A stretch of DNA of 54,115 nucleotides, from the NCBI GenBank assembly GCA_004524545.1, contig SDNX01000005.1, forward strand, positions 1 to 54,115. The letters run 5' to 3'. This stretch comes from Promethearchaeota archaeon. GTDB taxonomy: Archaea; Asgardarchaeota; Lokiarchaeia; Sigyniarchaeales; Promethearchaeaceae. The notes below the pieces were generated by a model. That model saw nothing but the letters and a program-made list of their open reading frames with translations. It had not been told where the DNA came from and made no database searches. This document shows, piece after piece, positions 9,545 to 19,727 of the stretch (positions are counted from its first letter, which is position 1; each line of letters opens with the position of its first letter). The position numbers and the translations under genes were made by a program.

Positions 9545-10129
9545 ATGAAAATTGAAGATATAACTGAAACAATCGAAAAAGCATTAGGGGATATAGTATC
9601 CATTCCTCCTAACACTCGTATGTTATTTCATGCTTCTGCAAATGGAAATCGAGAAAATACTAATTATATTTTCATCCTTGAGATGTTTGACGAAAATGAA
9701 TACACTAAAATTAAGGAAGAACACCTTCGCTTAGATGATCCAGATCATATTGCAAGTGAGATGTTCTACAATAAGAAAAAAATAAAATCAGGTGATTATG
9801 CTGTGATTTTAGATTCATTATATCATGGTAATCACGATATTGAATTCACTAAAGCAGTTAAACTACTTTTCAATATGTCACATTGGCTGAATAGAAATTA
9901 TATCGTCACGGAGAATTTTAAATATAATATCTCCCCAAAAACTAATGGAACTGTATTCTATTCTTTTAAGACTGGAAAGAGACAAGAATTTCAACTGGTT
10001 TTCTTCCTTGATAGACTAGCAGATGGGGGACTCGTAATGGATATGGCAGATCATGATTTTGTCGCACCTATAAAAAATCAAACCTCAAACGAACAGGAAG
10101 AAGAACCTCCATACGTGATCTCTTCTTAG
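9545..10129 (+). CDS. Hypothetical protein (194 aa)
   Basis: ORF with good coding character; no recognised family. Confidence 0.55.
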   Translation: MKIEDITETIEKALGDIVSIPPNTRMLFHASANGNRENTNYIFILEMFDENEYTKIKEEHLRLDDPDHIASEMFYNKKKIKSGDYAVILDSLYHGNHDIEFTKAVKLLFNMSHWLNRNYIVTENFKYNISPKTNGTVFYSFKTGKRQEFQLVFFLDRLADGGLVMDMADHDFVAPIKNQTSNEQEEEPPYVISS

Positions 10130-10256
10130 AAACATTACTTTTTCTTTGAACTCGAGCATATCATCTAGATATTATTATTATTAAAAATCACATTATTTTA
10201 ATAGAAAAATCTCAGACTTTGGTACTACAACCATAAAATACAGATGGACAAAGAAA

Positions 10257-11000
10257 ATGGCATTACAATTTTTACAATTATTAGGCTTTATATTTGAAGG
10301 CATTGGGCTAATTTCTGGAATCATAATTGCCACAGTCGTATTGAAAAAAGATTCGAAATATGTCGGGAATCGATTAATGGCAGCTGCAATGATCCTTTTA
10401 GGTGTTTATATGGGTTCAATATTATCATACGATATTTTGTATCCGATATTTCCAACCCAAGATTGGATTGTTCAAGGATTGTATCGAATATGCGTAATTG
10501 CATTGTTCTTTGGTACAATGTTTCTATTCTTCACTATAAGGGTGATGTGTCTATCTAGCGCTTGGCTAACCAAGAGAAATACTATACCGTATGCAATAAT
10601 TATTTTAGTATATAGTATTACGATATGGTTCATAGATTTCCTAGAGATACTCCCTGGAGACCAAGTAAATACTCAGACAAAAATCATGATCCCGTTATAT
10701 ATATTAATCGCAGGAGTTGCTTATTTTATTATATTCTCGATGATAGGGCTGTACAGATTTGGGATAAGGAAATCAGAAGGACTGAAGAGAATGAAAATGG
10801 TCATATTCTTCTCTGGATTGGCTGTTTCAATGCTTGCTATTGTAATTAATGTATTAAGTAATATTTTGGCAGACCCATTAGGAGTTTTGGATGTTTTATT
10901 CTTCGGAACTCTCGCAATTGCGATGGTCGTCATGACTTTCGGATTTGTAGGAAGACAAGCTGATCCTCAAAAGGAGATGCAGATTGATATGCACGATTGA
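10257..11000 (+). CDS. Multi-TM membrane protein, unknown (about 7 TM)
   Basis: Hydrophobic periodicity; no recognised family. Confidence 0.55.
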   Translation: MALQFLQLLGFIFEGIGLISGIIIATVVLKKDSKYVGNRLMAAAMILLGVYMGSILSYDILYPIFPTQDWIVQGLYRICVIALFFGTMFLFFTIRVMCLSSAWLTKRNTIPYAIIILVYSITIWFIDFLEILPGDQVNTQTKIMIPLYILIAGVAYFIIFSMIGLYRFGIRKSEGLKRMKMVIFFSGLAVSMLAIVINVLSNILADPLGVLDVLFFGTLAIAMVVMTFGFVGRQADPQKEMQIDMHD

Positions 11001-11025
11001 ATTTTGTTTATCACTTATTTTTGAA

Positions 11026-11265
11026 TAATCAAGATCTACCCTACTCTTTGGAATATCCTATTTCTCATAGCACTACGCTAAAAAGCCTTTCTGAGTGGGA
11101 TAGAAAGGTGCTTTTTATCGTAGGAGCACCTAATACCCATGGTAACCTAAAAGGTCGGTTGATTTTACGTTGGATGTTGTCGTTGACGTTCGATGTAAAA
11201 ATACGTTAAAAACAAGTGGTTTACGTTACCAACGGAGCCTTAAGAACTCAGAAAGATGTTGATTA
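11026..11265 (-). mobile_element. MITE-like element copy B (240 bp), inverted relative to A
   Basis: TAATCAAGATCTACCCTACTCTTTGGAATAT...AGATGTTGATTA; reverse complement is near-identical to copy A at one end and to copy C at the other. Confidence 0.75.
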
Positions 11266-11281
11266 ATTAAAACCAATTTGA

Positions 11282-12049
11282 TCACAGATTATCTAACGAA
11301 AAGTCAATATCATCACGTTTTTTTATGTATTCTGCAGGATTTCCAAAGTAAATGGAATCAGATTCCAATATTTGAAAAGGTAGAGTAAAAGATCCTGCTC
11401 CAATAATTGTTCCAGTTTTCACATGAGTCCCTGGAAGCAATGTAGATTTTGCTCCAATTATTGCATTTTCATCGATATATATCGTTTTAATAATGAGTTT
11501 ATCTTCTTCCAGCAAACACGATAAAATTGCGCTGCTATGCCCAATTATCACATTTTTTTCGATGTCTACGAACTCAGGGGTGATCCATACATCCCAATTG
11601 ATACCATACTTGCCAATTTTCACTCCAAAAGCCAAATAATATAACTGTCTACGAAACCATGGGAATGGGGTAGATGAAATCACATAGGATGGAAATAATC
11701 GCGCATAATTTCGCAAGTAATAGTATTTGAAATCTCGATTGGTTAATCTTCTGGGAAATATTCCCTCGCGTGGGGCATGAAATAATTTTAAAAGAAATAG
11801 ATGAATTTTCATTATTCCCACAGCGGATAGGACAAGAATATAATACATTACAAGAAGATCTAAAGGAATGAGTAATATTGATACCACCAAAGGCATTCTT
11901 AGCCATAACCAACCGAATCCAAGTTCTAAAAATACTGAGGGGATCAGAGAAATCCAGATATGAAGAAGGTAAAAGATGAAGTATCTCTTCCGTAGTGTTT
12001 CATGGATGTACATCGGATGCGACATTTTAAGGGAGGTTGGAGATGACAT
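11282..12049 (-). CDS. Membrane-anchored left-handed beta-helix (hexapeptide) acyltransferase-like protein
   Basis: Hexapeptide repeats (VDIEKNVIIGHSS, IYIDENAIIGAKSTLLPGTHVKTGTIIGAGS) and terminal FGNPAEYIKKR. Confidence 0.7.
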   Translation of the reverse strand: MSSPTSLKMSHPMYIHETLRKRYFIFYLLHIWISLIPSVFLELGFGWLWLRMPLVVSILLIPLDLLVMYYILVLSAVGIMKIHLFLLKLFHAPREGIFPRRLTNRDFKYYYLRNYARLFPSYVISSTPFPWFRRQLYYLAFGVKIGKYGINWDVWITPEFVDIEKNVIIGHSSAILSCLLEEDKLIIKTIYIDENAIIGAKSTLLPGTHVKTGTIIGAGSFTLPFQILESDSIYFGNPAEYIKKRDDIDFSLDNL

Positions 12050-12879
12050 TAGTTTTCTTTCTCCTCTATCTTCTCTTTTTGAGAAACAGTACTCGAATCT
12101 GAGTCAGTGTTAATAATAAGTTTTTGAGGTATACTTTTTGTCGCAGGATTTCCCAAGTGAATCACCCCCCCCTCCAGATGCTGCCCTATATACGAGGAAC
12201 AACCAGCTCCTAATATTCCTTCCTCCCCTAATATGGTTCCTGGAGCTACTACTGCTTCTGCCCCCACAATCGAATTATCTTTAAGAACAGTACGCAGTTG
12301 CACAAATTTATCCTGAAATATTGCATGAGACATGATATTGGAATTCATTGAGGTCATTACTGATTTGCCGAATTCTACCAGTTCTATATCGATTACCGAA
12401 TCATACAGACAAACATAACTACCCACTTTATTTCCAAGCATGGAATAAACGACATAGTCTACCCATGGGATGGGTAAAGCTCTAGCTAGCCATAAAGCAA
12501 AGTATGATGCCCAATAACGGCGTTTATAAAATCTGAATTCCGCACTATCGAGTGAGAAGACACCTTGTTGGATTGGATGTATCCACTTCAGTATCTTGAT
12601 AATTATCCATGTTAATACTGCGATAGAAAAGGTGAATAACCACAGATTTCCATAAATCCCAAAGGGCATAAATAGTAACAGTATCCAGCCATTAAAATTG
12701 TTGTTTTGAATTGCATCCACAATTGGTTTCATTATGGGGTAATTCACTGCCATAACAACTAGTACTCCAAATATGAATTGGAAGAGAATAATTAACGAAT
12801 TTTTATCTGAATAAATATTTGAAGTTGTGACTGGTATTTTGTTTTGAATAATATCATCCTTATTACTACTAGAACTCAT
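12049..12879 (-). CDS. Membrane-anchored left-handed beta-helix protein, paralog of 11282..12049
   Basis: NSIVGAEAVVAPGTILGEEGILGAGCS...HLGNPATKSIP; overlaps the next gene by ATGA-type coupling. Confidence 0.7.
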   Translation of the reverse strand: MSSSSNKDDIIQNKIPVTTSNIYSDKNSLIILFQFIFGVLVVMAVNYPIMKPIVDAIQNNNFNGWILLLFMPFGIYGNLWLFTFSIAVLTWIIIKILKWIHPIQQGVFSLDSAEFRFYKRRYWASYFALWLARALPIPWVDYVVYSMLGNKVGSYVCLYDSVIDIELVEFGKSVMTSMNSNIMSHAIFQDKFVQLRTVLKDNSIVGAEAVVAPGTILGEEGILGAGCSSYIGQHLEGGVIHLGNPATKSIPQKLIINTDSDSSTVSQKEKIEEKEN

Positions 12880-12900
12880 TGAATTTGACCTTCATTCATT

Positions 12901-13779
12901 CTAACTACGAATTTTCTCGAATTTATATTTTAATATCCCCCAAATGATTAATCCCACAATTGTAAAAATAATGACTAACAAATATGTAGGAATAATTGGA
13001 TAAAATAGTGCGAAACTAATATTATAAAACACATGCACACTCATTACTACGAATAAATTCTCGGTTATAAAATATACAGAAGTTAACAAAATTCCAATTC
13101 CAAATAGGAGTAATAAAGTTAATGCCATTGATGCCCCATGGAATCCTTGTTTAATTAAGGTAGGAATATGTAAGAGAGAAAATAAGAAATTAGAAACAAT
13201 TGCACCATTTATTATCCCCCATGTTGAATTCTGCATTAATTTTGTGAACTTTTTAGTCATTTGGATAAATATAAACCCTCGAAAGAAGACTTCTTCTAAC
13301 AAAACATTACCAAATATTTGTCCCAATAAATCCCCAACATCCCAGGTCAATCCTGGAGTGCTAGAATACAACCAATACGGATACCATATTAAGGGTTGCT
13401 GTGCTGCCACATTGATGATAAGTAGTAGGATGTTCAACAGTAAGTAGAACCCAAAGAATGTAATTATTCCTACAGGTATTTTACTTCCCTTTAATCCTAT
13501 ATTTCTTGGTTTTTCTTTACCAATTACACAGATTAATAGAATAATTACGATTAAAAACAGCAATAAGCTCGCAACCAATGTTGTATTAATTATGCCTTCT
13601 GTTGCATAATCAATTGGAGATAACCAGCCTTTCGGATACACTAAAGACATAAGAAAAATGATTATCGCTATATCCAAGAGATAGCTACCTATTACAAAGA
13701 TCCAAGACTTTTCTTGTTGCGGTTCCACGATATTCTCATAAAACTGCTTAAACATGATTTCAATTTTGATACGAAACAT
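12901..13779 (-). CDS. CPBP (CAAX/Abi) family intramembrane metalloprotease
   Basis: LLEEVFFRGFIF (EExxxR) and FSLLHIPT motifs in a multi-TM protein. Confidence 0.8.
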   Translation of the reverse strand: MFRIKIEIMFKQFYENIVEPQQEKSWIFVIGSYLLDIAIIIFLMSLVYPKGWLSPIDYATEGIINTTLVASLLLFLIVIILLICVIGKEKPRNIGLKGSKIPVGIITFFGFYLLLNILLLIINVAAQQPLIWYPYWLYSSTPGLTWDVGDLLGQIFGNVLLEEVFFRGFIFIQMTKKFTKLMQNSTWGIINGAIVSNFLFSLLHIPTLIKQGFHGASMALTLLLLFGIGILLTSVYFITENLFVVMSVHVFYNISFALFYPIIPTYLLVIIFTIVGLIIWGILKYKFEKIRS

Positions 13780-13850
13780 AAGAGTCTTTTGTTGAGAAAA
13801 CTAGTACTTTGTTTCACAGCGTTATACCAAGAATAAAAAAAAAATATAAA

Positions 13851-14645
13851 TTAAAACTCATACCCGCATTTGCGGCATTGATTTTTCTTACTGTAAATTG
13901 GTATGTGTCCCACATACGATAATACTTTCGTTTTATCTTCCACTTGTTTTACATCGACTGCGCCGCACATTGGACAAGTGACTCTTTCTTCACCAATATC
14001 ACCTAGTTCAGGAACAGGGGCTTCGTAATTTTTCAATTTACCTTCTAACTCTTCCATAGACAAACTTTTTTCAGAGACTCTAGCTTGTAATTCATTTACT
14101 TTTGCTTTTGATTCTGCTAATTGCGGTTCAATCTGATCCAATCTCGCTTTCAGATTATCCAATGTTGAATTCTTTGCTGTTAACTCCGCATTTAAATCAT
14201 CTATTTTTTTCAAAAATTCAGCGTTTTTCTGAGTTAAATCCCGGATTTCATTAGCTTTTTCATTGAGATATTTAATCTGTTCTTGGGCTGCTTCTAAATC
14301 TGATGTTAAAGTTTGTTTTTCCCCTTCAGCGGATTGAACCTTTCCCATGAAATTCTCAACACTTGCTTTCATCTGAGCATATTCTTTTTCGAGTGCATCT
14401 TTCTCTTGAAGCGTGATCTCTAATTGATTTCTTACACTTGCAGCTTCCTGTAAATCAGCATCTAACTCTTGAATTTTCATACTTGCTGTGTTGAATTGTT
14501 TCTTAACATCTTCTAAATCTGTTCGGGTTTCGTGGAGGTTCGCTTCTAATTCAGCAATTTTCGCTCTTTGGTCGAGTAGGAATTGACCTTCAACTTTGTA
14601 CGGCTTATCGGGCTTACTTTCTATTTTTTCCCATTCTAAAGACAT
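13851..14645 (-). CDS. Coiled-coil protein with C-terminal zinc ribbon
   Basis: Long heptad region followed by CPMCGAVDV...CRKCGYEF. Confidence 0.7.
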   Translation of the reverse strand: MSLEWEKIESKPDKPYKVEGQFLLDQRAKIAELEANLHETRTDLEDVKKQFNTASMKIQELDADLQEAASVRNQLEITLQEKDALEKEYAQMKASVENFMGKVQSAEGEKQTLTSDLEAAQEQIKYLNEKANEIRDLTQKNAEFLKKIDDLNAELTAKNSTLDNLKARLDQIEPQLAESKAKVNELQARVSEKSLSMEELEGKLKNYEAPVPELGDIGEERVTCPMCGAVDVKQVEDKTKVLSYVGHIPIYSKKNQCRKCGYEF

Positions 14646-14854
14646 TTTAAGTGCACCTTTTGACTTTTACTATTTCCACTTGTGGTTTTAGTACTAATGG
14701 TTAGATCAACGTAAATGGTTTATCTACTGAACCGATCGATATCTGATCCATTTTCATTGATTTGATCAAGTTGATCTTAATATCGCTTGAAGTTTTAATT
14801 TTATGAGTAGAGATAATTACATAAACGACCAGCCTGGTCTCTTATTACTCAGTT

Positions 14855-15106
14855 CTAATCAAAAAATATAGGATAGTGTTTCTCTAAACGTTCCAAATTA
14901 TATCTCAGAAAAGTAATGACTTCAGGATTTTCTGTTTCCACGCTGGAGATAATATAGTCTAAGAATTCCAACCCGCGAATGATATCCTCCTCTGTCATGG
15001 AGTCATTTTTATCTCCAAATTGCATGTCAAACTCTTCAATAATCCATTTGATTCTCAGTTTTTCATCTTGTATTATTTCATAGTCATAATCAATCTTTAC
15101 TTCCAT
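14855..15106 (-). CDS. Small hypothetical protein (83 aa)
   Basis: Acidic small ORF in an otherwise unoccupied region. Confidence 0.45.
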   Translation of the reverse strand: MEVKIDYDYEIIQDEKLRIKWIIEEFDMQFGDKNDSMTEEDIIRGLEFLDYIISSVETENPEVITFLRYNLERLEKHYPIFFD

Positions 15107-15299
15107 TGGAGAATCACCGAATACCTTTCGTAAACATTCATTATTTTTAATGATCTTTGGGTCTTTCTCCTATTAAAGCTTTTTTGAGTCTGGTGTTTAA
15201 ATTCCTAAAATTAAACGAATTTTCAACTATCATATGATAGATTTAATCTATTACTAAGAAGAAGTAGAATACGAGGGGAAAATTACAAAAAGGTACATA

Positions 15300-16670
15300 T
15301 TATTCCGCGGGTTTGTGCCCAATTCTTCTTCTGATTTCTTTGAATTGATCCATAGAACCTGCAGCTGCGGGATTTTCGGGATCAATCTTATCCATGAAAA
15401 ATTTCGCTTTATCGTAAGCTTCATCCACAAAATCCAATCGTTCTAATAATTCGATAAATTGTATCTGATAATCAACATCTACCAATTTATCTGCATATTT
15501 ATCAAGAGAATTTTTCACAAGCGTTAATTCTTCTTTTGAAATACGTTTTCCTTGGATAGGAGTTAATGTGTGAATAAGATGCTTGAAACTGTCCATAATT
15601 GCATACATTTCACCTGCATCGTATTTGTCAATAACTTCCACGCACTTGGTAATGAACTCATCTGCTTTTTCTGGTTTTCCCATTATAAAACTAGTGTAGG
15701 CGAGCTGATTAAGGCAGATTTGATAGAGATATGAACTCTGAATTTCATCGATTATTTCTCTTTGGCAGAAATCGATAAGTTGGGGCTGATTGAATTGCTC
15801 TACAATATGGCACAAGAAAAAAATTATGGTTTGACGTAATCGGGAGTCGTTCATTCGATGGTTTTTGATAAAAGAAGTCAATATGTAAATCACAATATTC
15901 ATAGCTTCCCCAACTAACGGTGGATTTTCTGCAAATTTATAAAATGCAGATTCCAACGCATCTTGAATTTTTCCTTGATCTTCAAGCTCGAAGTGGAAAT
16001 ATCGTGGAAAATCGGGTTCTGGACCTTCCTTCTTCTTTTTTTCTCGTTTACCCTTTTTCCCTTTAACTTTAGGTTCAATTTTCTTCCTTACCAATCTTAA
16101 TTTTGGGATATCTTCTTCATTAATCATGTAAAACGCAAGTTCATGACCCTCAAGGACGAGTGCAAAATTCTGTTGTGGATGAACCTTATCCCGAAGTTCT
16201 TTGGGGAGAGTCAATCCACCACTTTTAGTAGGTTTTATCAACCAACATTCATCTTGAGGAATTACATGACCAGTTATGATAGGTGGTTTTTCTATGGCAG
16301 GTTCTTGCTGTGATGCCGCATTTTCCTCTCCACCTAAGTCTTCTGGAGAAATAGTAGGTGTTTTAGGTTCATCGGTTGAGGGGGCTTCAATTTTTCTTGG
16401 ATTTTCTTCAGAAGACAGATCCACCGCAGTGATTTCGTCAGATGGAAAGTCATATTTCTCAAATTCATCATCCTGAGGAGTTTCAAGCGCTTCTTTTTCT
16501 TCTTCGACTATTTCTATAGGTTCAGCATCTGTATCATATTTCTCATCGTCGTGTTCTTCAGTGACTTCTTCAATGATACTCTCCAGCTCCTTGATTTCTT
16601 CCGGATCTAACTCTTCATCCTCATCCGAAATCTTGACAATTTCAACGTGATCCTTCTCTTCTTCTGACAT
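15300..16670 (-). CDS. Acidic N-terminal protein with central AbrB-like domain and helical C-terminus
   Basis: ECWLIKPTKSGGLTLPKELRDKV resembles AbrB; very acidic N-terminus; K/R-rich linker. Confidence 0.65.
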   Translation of the reverse strand: MSEEEKDHVEIVKISDEDEELDPEEIKELESIIEEVTEEHDDEKYDTDAEPIEIVEEEKEALETPQDDEFEKYDFPSDEITAVDLSSEENPRKIEAPSTDEPKTPTISPEDLGGEENAASQQEPAIEKPPIITGHVIPQDECWLIKPTKSGGLTLPKELRDKVHPQQNFALVLEGHELAFYMINEEDIPKLRLVRKKIEPKVKGKKGKREKKKKEGPEPDFPRYFHFELEDQGKIQDALESAFYKFAENPPLVGEAMNIVIYILTSFIKNHRMNDSRLRQTIIFFLCHIVEQFNQPQLIDFCQREIIDEIQSSYLYQICLNQLAYTSFIMGKPEKADEFITKCVEVIDKYDAGEMYAIMDSFKHLIHTLTPIQGKRISKEELTLVKNSLDKYADKLVDVDYQIQFIELLERLDFVDEAYDKAKFFMDKIDPENPAAAGSMDQFKEIRRRIGHKPAE

Positions 16671-16823
16671 AAAAAAATCGCACCAAACGAGTCTTATTAT
16701 ATAATATCCCGAATTTCCTAAATATTACATTCTCAGTTTGGTTTTAGGATGTTGGTATAAGTTAAAAAACTGGCTGAAATATGCAATGAATGACATTCTG
16801 TTCTCAAGGAGAGTATCTTCCAA

Positions 16824-18089
16824 GTGGGATTAAATCAAAATATTAAAAAAATGAATCACAATGTCAGATTGACATTTCTTTTCAGTATATTTCAAAATTT
16901 AGGAAATGGAATTTGGAGTGGAAATATTCTTAGTGTATATATATTCTTCTTTGCTGATGAATCAAACACATTATTGGGGTGGACAGCAGGTGTAATGGGA
17001 ATTGCAATGACAATGGTAGTTTTGCCAGCCGGGTACTTTGCTGACAAATTTAGGCGTGATCTCATATTGAAAATAGCAGCAACTCTTGGTTTCGCGAGTT
17101 TACTTGTACTTATATTTTGGAATAGTCTTTTAGGAATTTTCATCAGTTTAGGTCTCTGGGGTTTATATCAAGGATTCACTCGACCCTCTTTAGAATCTAT
17201 ATTTGCAGATTCTACAATATCAGGAAACCGTTCTAGAATTTACAGTTGGTTGCATTTAATAAGACAAGTCTCTGGAGCAATTGGACCATTTATAAATGTC
17301 ATTCTTTTTCTTATTTTAGGCGACGAATGGAATTTGACCACACTAAAAATTGTCATGATAATTGGTATGGGTATTACGATGGTTTCTTTAGGATTAATGT
17401 TTCGATTTAGCGATAATCGTTCTCTAGGAGACACTAGCGAATCCTTAAAAATTACTGATGTAGTGGAGGATCACGAGGAATATCATGAACAAAAGAGACA
17501 GAACCGACTTATTTTCGGTATTTTGATCATTAGTGGCTTGATTATTGGCATCGGTGCAGGAATGACAATTAAATACTTCAGTATTTTCTTTATTGAGCAA
17601 TATTCTCTGCAACCAATAGGAGTTCAGTTAATTATGGGAACTCTTGCGATCATTACAGGCTTGGCGGGATTGATTTCTCAACGATTATCTAAAAGACAAG
17701 GAAGAGTCCAGATGATATTTGTGTTTGAACTTGCAGCGACGATTTGTCTATTTATCATCGCTCTCTATCCTCCACTATGGGTATTGATTCCAATATTTAT
17801 TTTGCGTGGGAGTTTGATGAATGGTGCGGAACCTTTGAGTAGATCTATTCTAATGGATATTATCCCTAAGAAAAGGCGCGGAATAGTGAATTCTATTCAA
17901 ACTATTAGTTGGGGTTTGTTATGGAATGCTTCTGCAGTGTTTGGAGGGTATTTAGTTGGAAATGAACGGCCTTTTAACTTTCGTTTGAATTTCATTGTGA
18001 CTGGGTGCATATATGTAATCGGTGTGTCTCTGTTGATATTCATCTTTAGAAAAGTTCGAGAAGAAAAAAAAAATGAAAATAACACCTGA
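16824..18089 (+). CDS. MFS transporter
   Basis: 12-TM pattern; GYFADKFRRDL loop 2-3 motif. Confidence 0.8.
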   Translation: MGLNQNIKKMNHNVRLTFLFSIFQNLGNGIWSGNILSVYIFFFADESNTLLGWTAGVMGIAMTMVVLPAGYFADKFRRDLILKIAATLGFASLLVLIFWNSLLGIFISLGLWGLYQGFTRPSLESIFADSTISGNRSRIYSWLHLIRQVSGAIGPFINVILFLILGDEWNLTTLKIVMIIGMGITMVSLGLMFRFSDNRSLGDTSESLKITDVVEDHEEYHEQKRQNRLIFGILIISGLIIGIGAGMTIKYFSIFFIEQYSLQPIGVQLIMGTLAIITGLAGLISQRLSKRQGRVQMIFVFELAATICLFIIALYPPLWVLIPIFILRGSLMNGAEPLSRSILMDIIPKKRRGIVNSIQTISWGLLWNASAVFGGYLVGNERPFNFRLNFIVTGCIYVIGVSLLIFIFRKVREEKKNENNT

Positions 18090-18094
18090 TTTTT

Positions 18095-19447
18095 CTACTT
18101 GGCTATTTCGGGTTCCTCTACTCTCTTCTTGAGTATGTTCTCGACATCTTGGATGTCTTTACGAATATTTCTGAACATTGGTATCCAAAGGATGAATCCG
18201 GCAATATTTATCACGCTTGCTAATATAAACGCAAGCTGATAACTACCTAACCATAGATACAATAATCCTCCAATCCACGGACCGATACCTGCACCAACCG
18301 CATCAACAAGATTCGCTACACTCAACATCGTTCCTCTATGTTCAGGTAGATTGACATCCATAATTGTACTATACCAATTTGGTCCAATGAACGAATCGAT
18401 GAAAAAGAATAATCCAACCATAATTATCGATATGAGAAACATACTATTACCCAAAACTTCCCCCATTGTAGGAGTTCCAGTAAAATTGAACTGAATTAGT
18501 ACGAATGCAATGAGGAAAGGTACCTCAAAAATCATCGCGAACATGGATATACCAACCCGTGCTCTTTTGTCCTTTTTGAACCATCGGTCTCCAATAATTC
18601 CTCCTACGATAGATCCTACTAAGGAAAATGCTGAAGCAATTAGGAATAAAGTAGATGCAACATCTTTTGGGACCCCTCGCTCTTCAACAAGCCAAGTGAT
18701 CGCCCAAGCTGCAATGATTCCCCCTGGAATATTGTCAATGAAGTTGATGATGAGGAAAAAATTCGATTTTCTTGTATAAATGTATTTCAAATCATTCATC
18801 TTAATTTTGTAGGAGTATTCTAATCCCTCCTGCAATTTCGATTCTAATATCTCTTCTTTTGCACCTCTCTTGGGATTATTTAAGAAAATCACAGAAACCG
18901 CAGCGACTATGTTGATAATTCCAATGAGGATAAAGGGTGTTCTCCAGTTTCCTGCTTCACCATAATTCCCCGAAATAATTGTTCCTAAAGCCCCTCCAAG
19001 AGTGAGTGCAACACCAAAAACTGAAAACACTCTAGAACGAGCAGTTGCTTTAAACATGTCTGTTATTATTGAATACGCAACAGGCACTACCACACCTATC
19101 CCTACTCCCGTTAAAATTTTAAATAACAGTAACTGTTCATAACTCTGTGCATAGCCCACAAAGAGAGAGGAGATAGAGTAGTAAATACTGCCTCCGAACA
19201 ACAACCATTTTCTATTCACTCGATCATTAAGGAAGCCAAAAATTACAGTGCATATAGCAGCCGTTATCATAAATAGAGTAGAGATTAACCCTACTTCGGG
19301 CTCAGTTTTTCCAAATTCCAACATAATTAGATTGTAGTTTGGGGGTAAAAGGGCTCGATCCATGAAATTAAAGACAGAAATAAATAAGATAATGAAAATT
19401 GAAACGATATTCGTGAGTTTTTGATTTTTTCGTAGTGACATACACAC
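18095..19447 (-). CDS. MFS transporter (spinster/sugar-phosphate-like)
   Basis: GFLNDRVNRKW and GGIIGDRWFKKD MFS motifs; 12 TM. Confidence 0.8.
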   Translation of the reverse strand: MCMSLRKNQKLTNIVSIFIILFISVFNFMDRALLPPNYNLIMLEFGKTEPEVGLISTLFMITAAICTVIFGFLNDRVNRKWLLFGGSIYYSISSLFVGYAQSYEQLLLFKILTGVGIGVVVPVAYSIITDMFKATARSRVFSVFGVALTLGGALGTIISGNYGEAGNWRTPFILIGIINIVAAVSVIFLNNPKRGAKEEILESKLQEGLEYSYKIKMNDLKYIYTRKSNFFLIINFIDNIPGGIIAAWAITWLVEERGVPKDVASTLFLIASAFSLVGSIVGGIIGDRWFKKDKRARVGISMFAMIFEVPFLIAFVLIQFNFTGTPTMGEVLGNSMFLISIIMVGLFFFIDSFIGPNWYSTIMDVNLPEHRGTMLSVANLVDAVGAGIGPWIGGLLYLWLGSYQLAFILASVINIAGFILWIPMFRNIRKDIQDVENILKKRVEEPEIAK

Positions 19448-19526
19448 AAGTCTCTTTTGGATTAAATAAAGGTTTCAATCTTAGATAAATAGGTGATGTT
19501 ATATTTTTCAAATCCCTACTGCTCAT

Positions 19527-19727
19527 ATGCCTACTTGTCCGGAATGTACAGGTTCTATGGAATATAATCCGAAAATTCGAAAATACGTCTGCCAAGCATG
19601 TGGACTAGCCTTGAATAAAAATGAAATAGAAGATGAATGGGAAAACAGACACTATAGAGAATCGGATGAAGATAAACGGGAGAGAGAAAGACAAGAATAT
19701 AAGGATTGGTACTTTAAAAAGAAATAA
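19527..19727 (+). CDS. Small zinc-ribbon protein (66 aa)
   Basis: MPTCPECTGSMEYNPKIRKYVCQACG: TFIIB-type zinc ribbon; overlaps the downstream HAD gene by one base. Confidence 0.65.
   Translation: MPTCPECTGSMEYNPKIRKYVCQACGLALNKNEIEDEWENRHYRESDEDKRERERQEYKDWYFKKK

Noticed and set aside
7299-11025. A full defence system between inverted elements A and B
   Set aside because: No nuclease, helicase, TIR, RT or other effector domain is recognisable; only membrane proteins, an orphan ORF and a dead kinase.
10997-11209. ORF of 70 aa in the track
   Set aside because: Lies mostly inside MITE-like element B; no coding signature.
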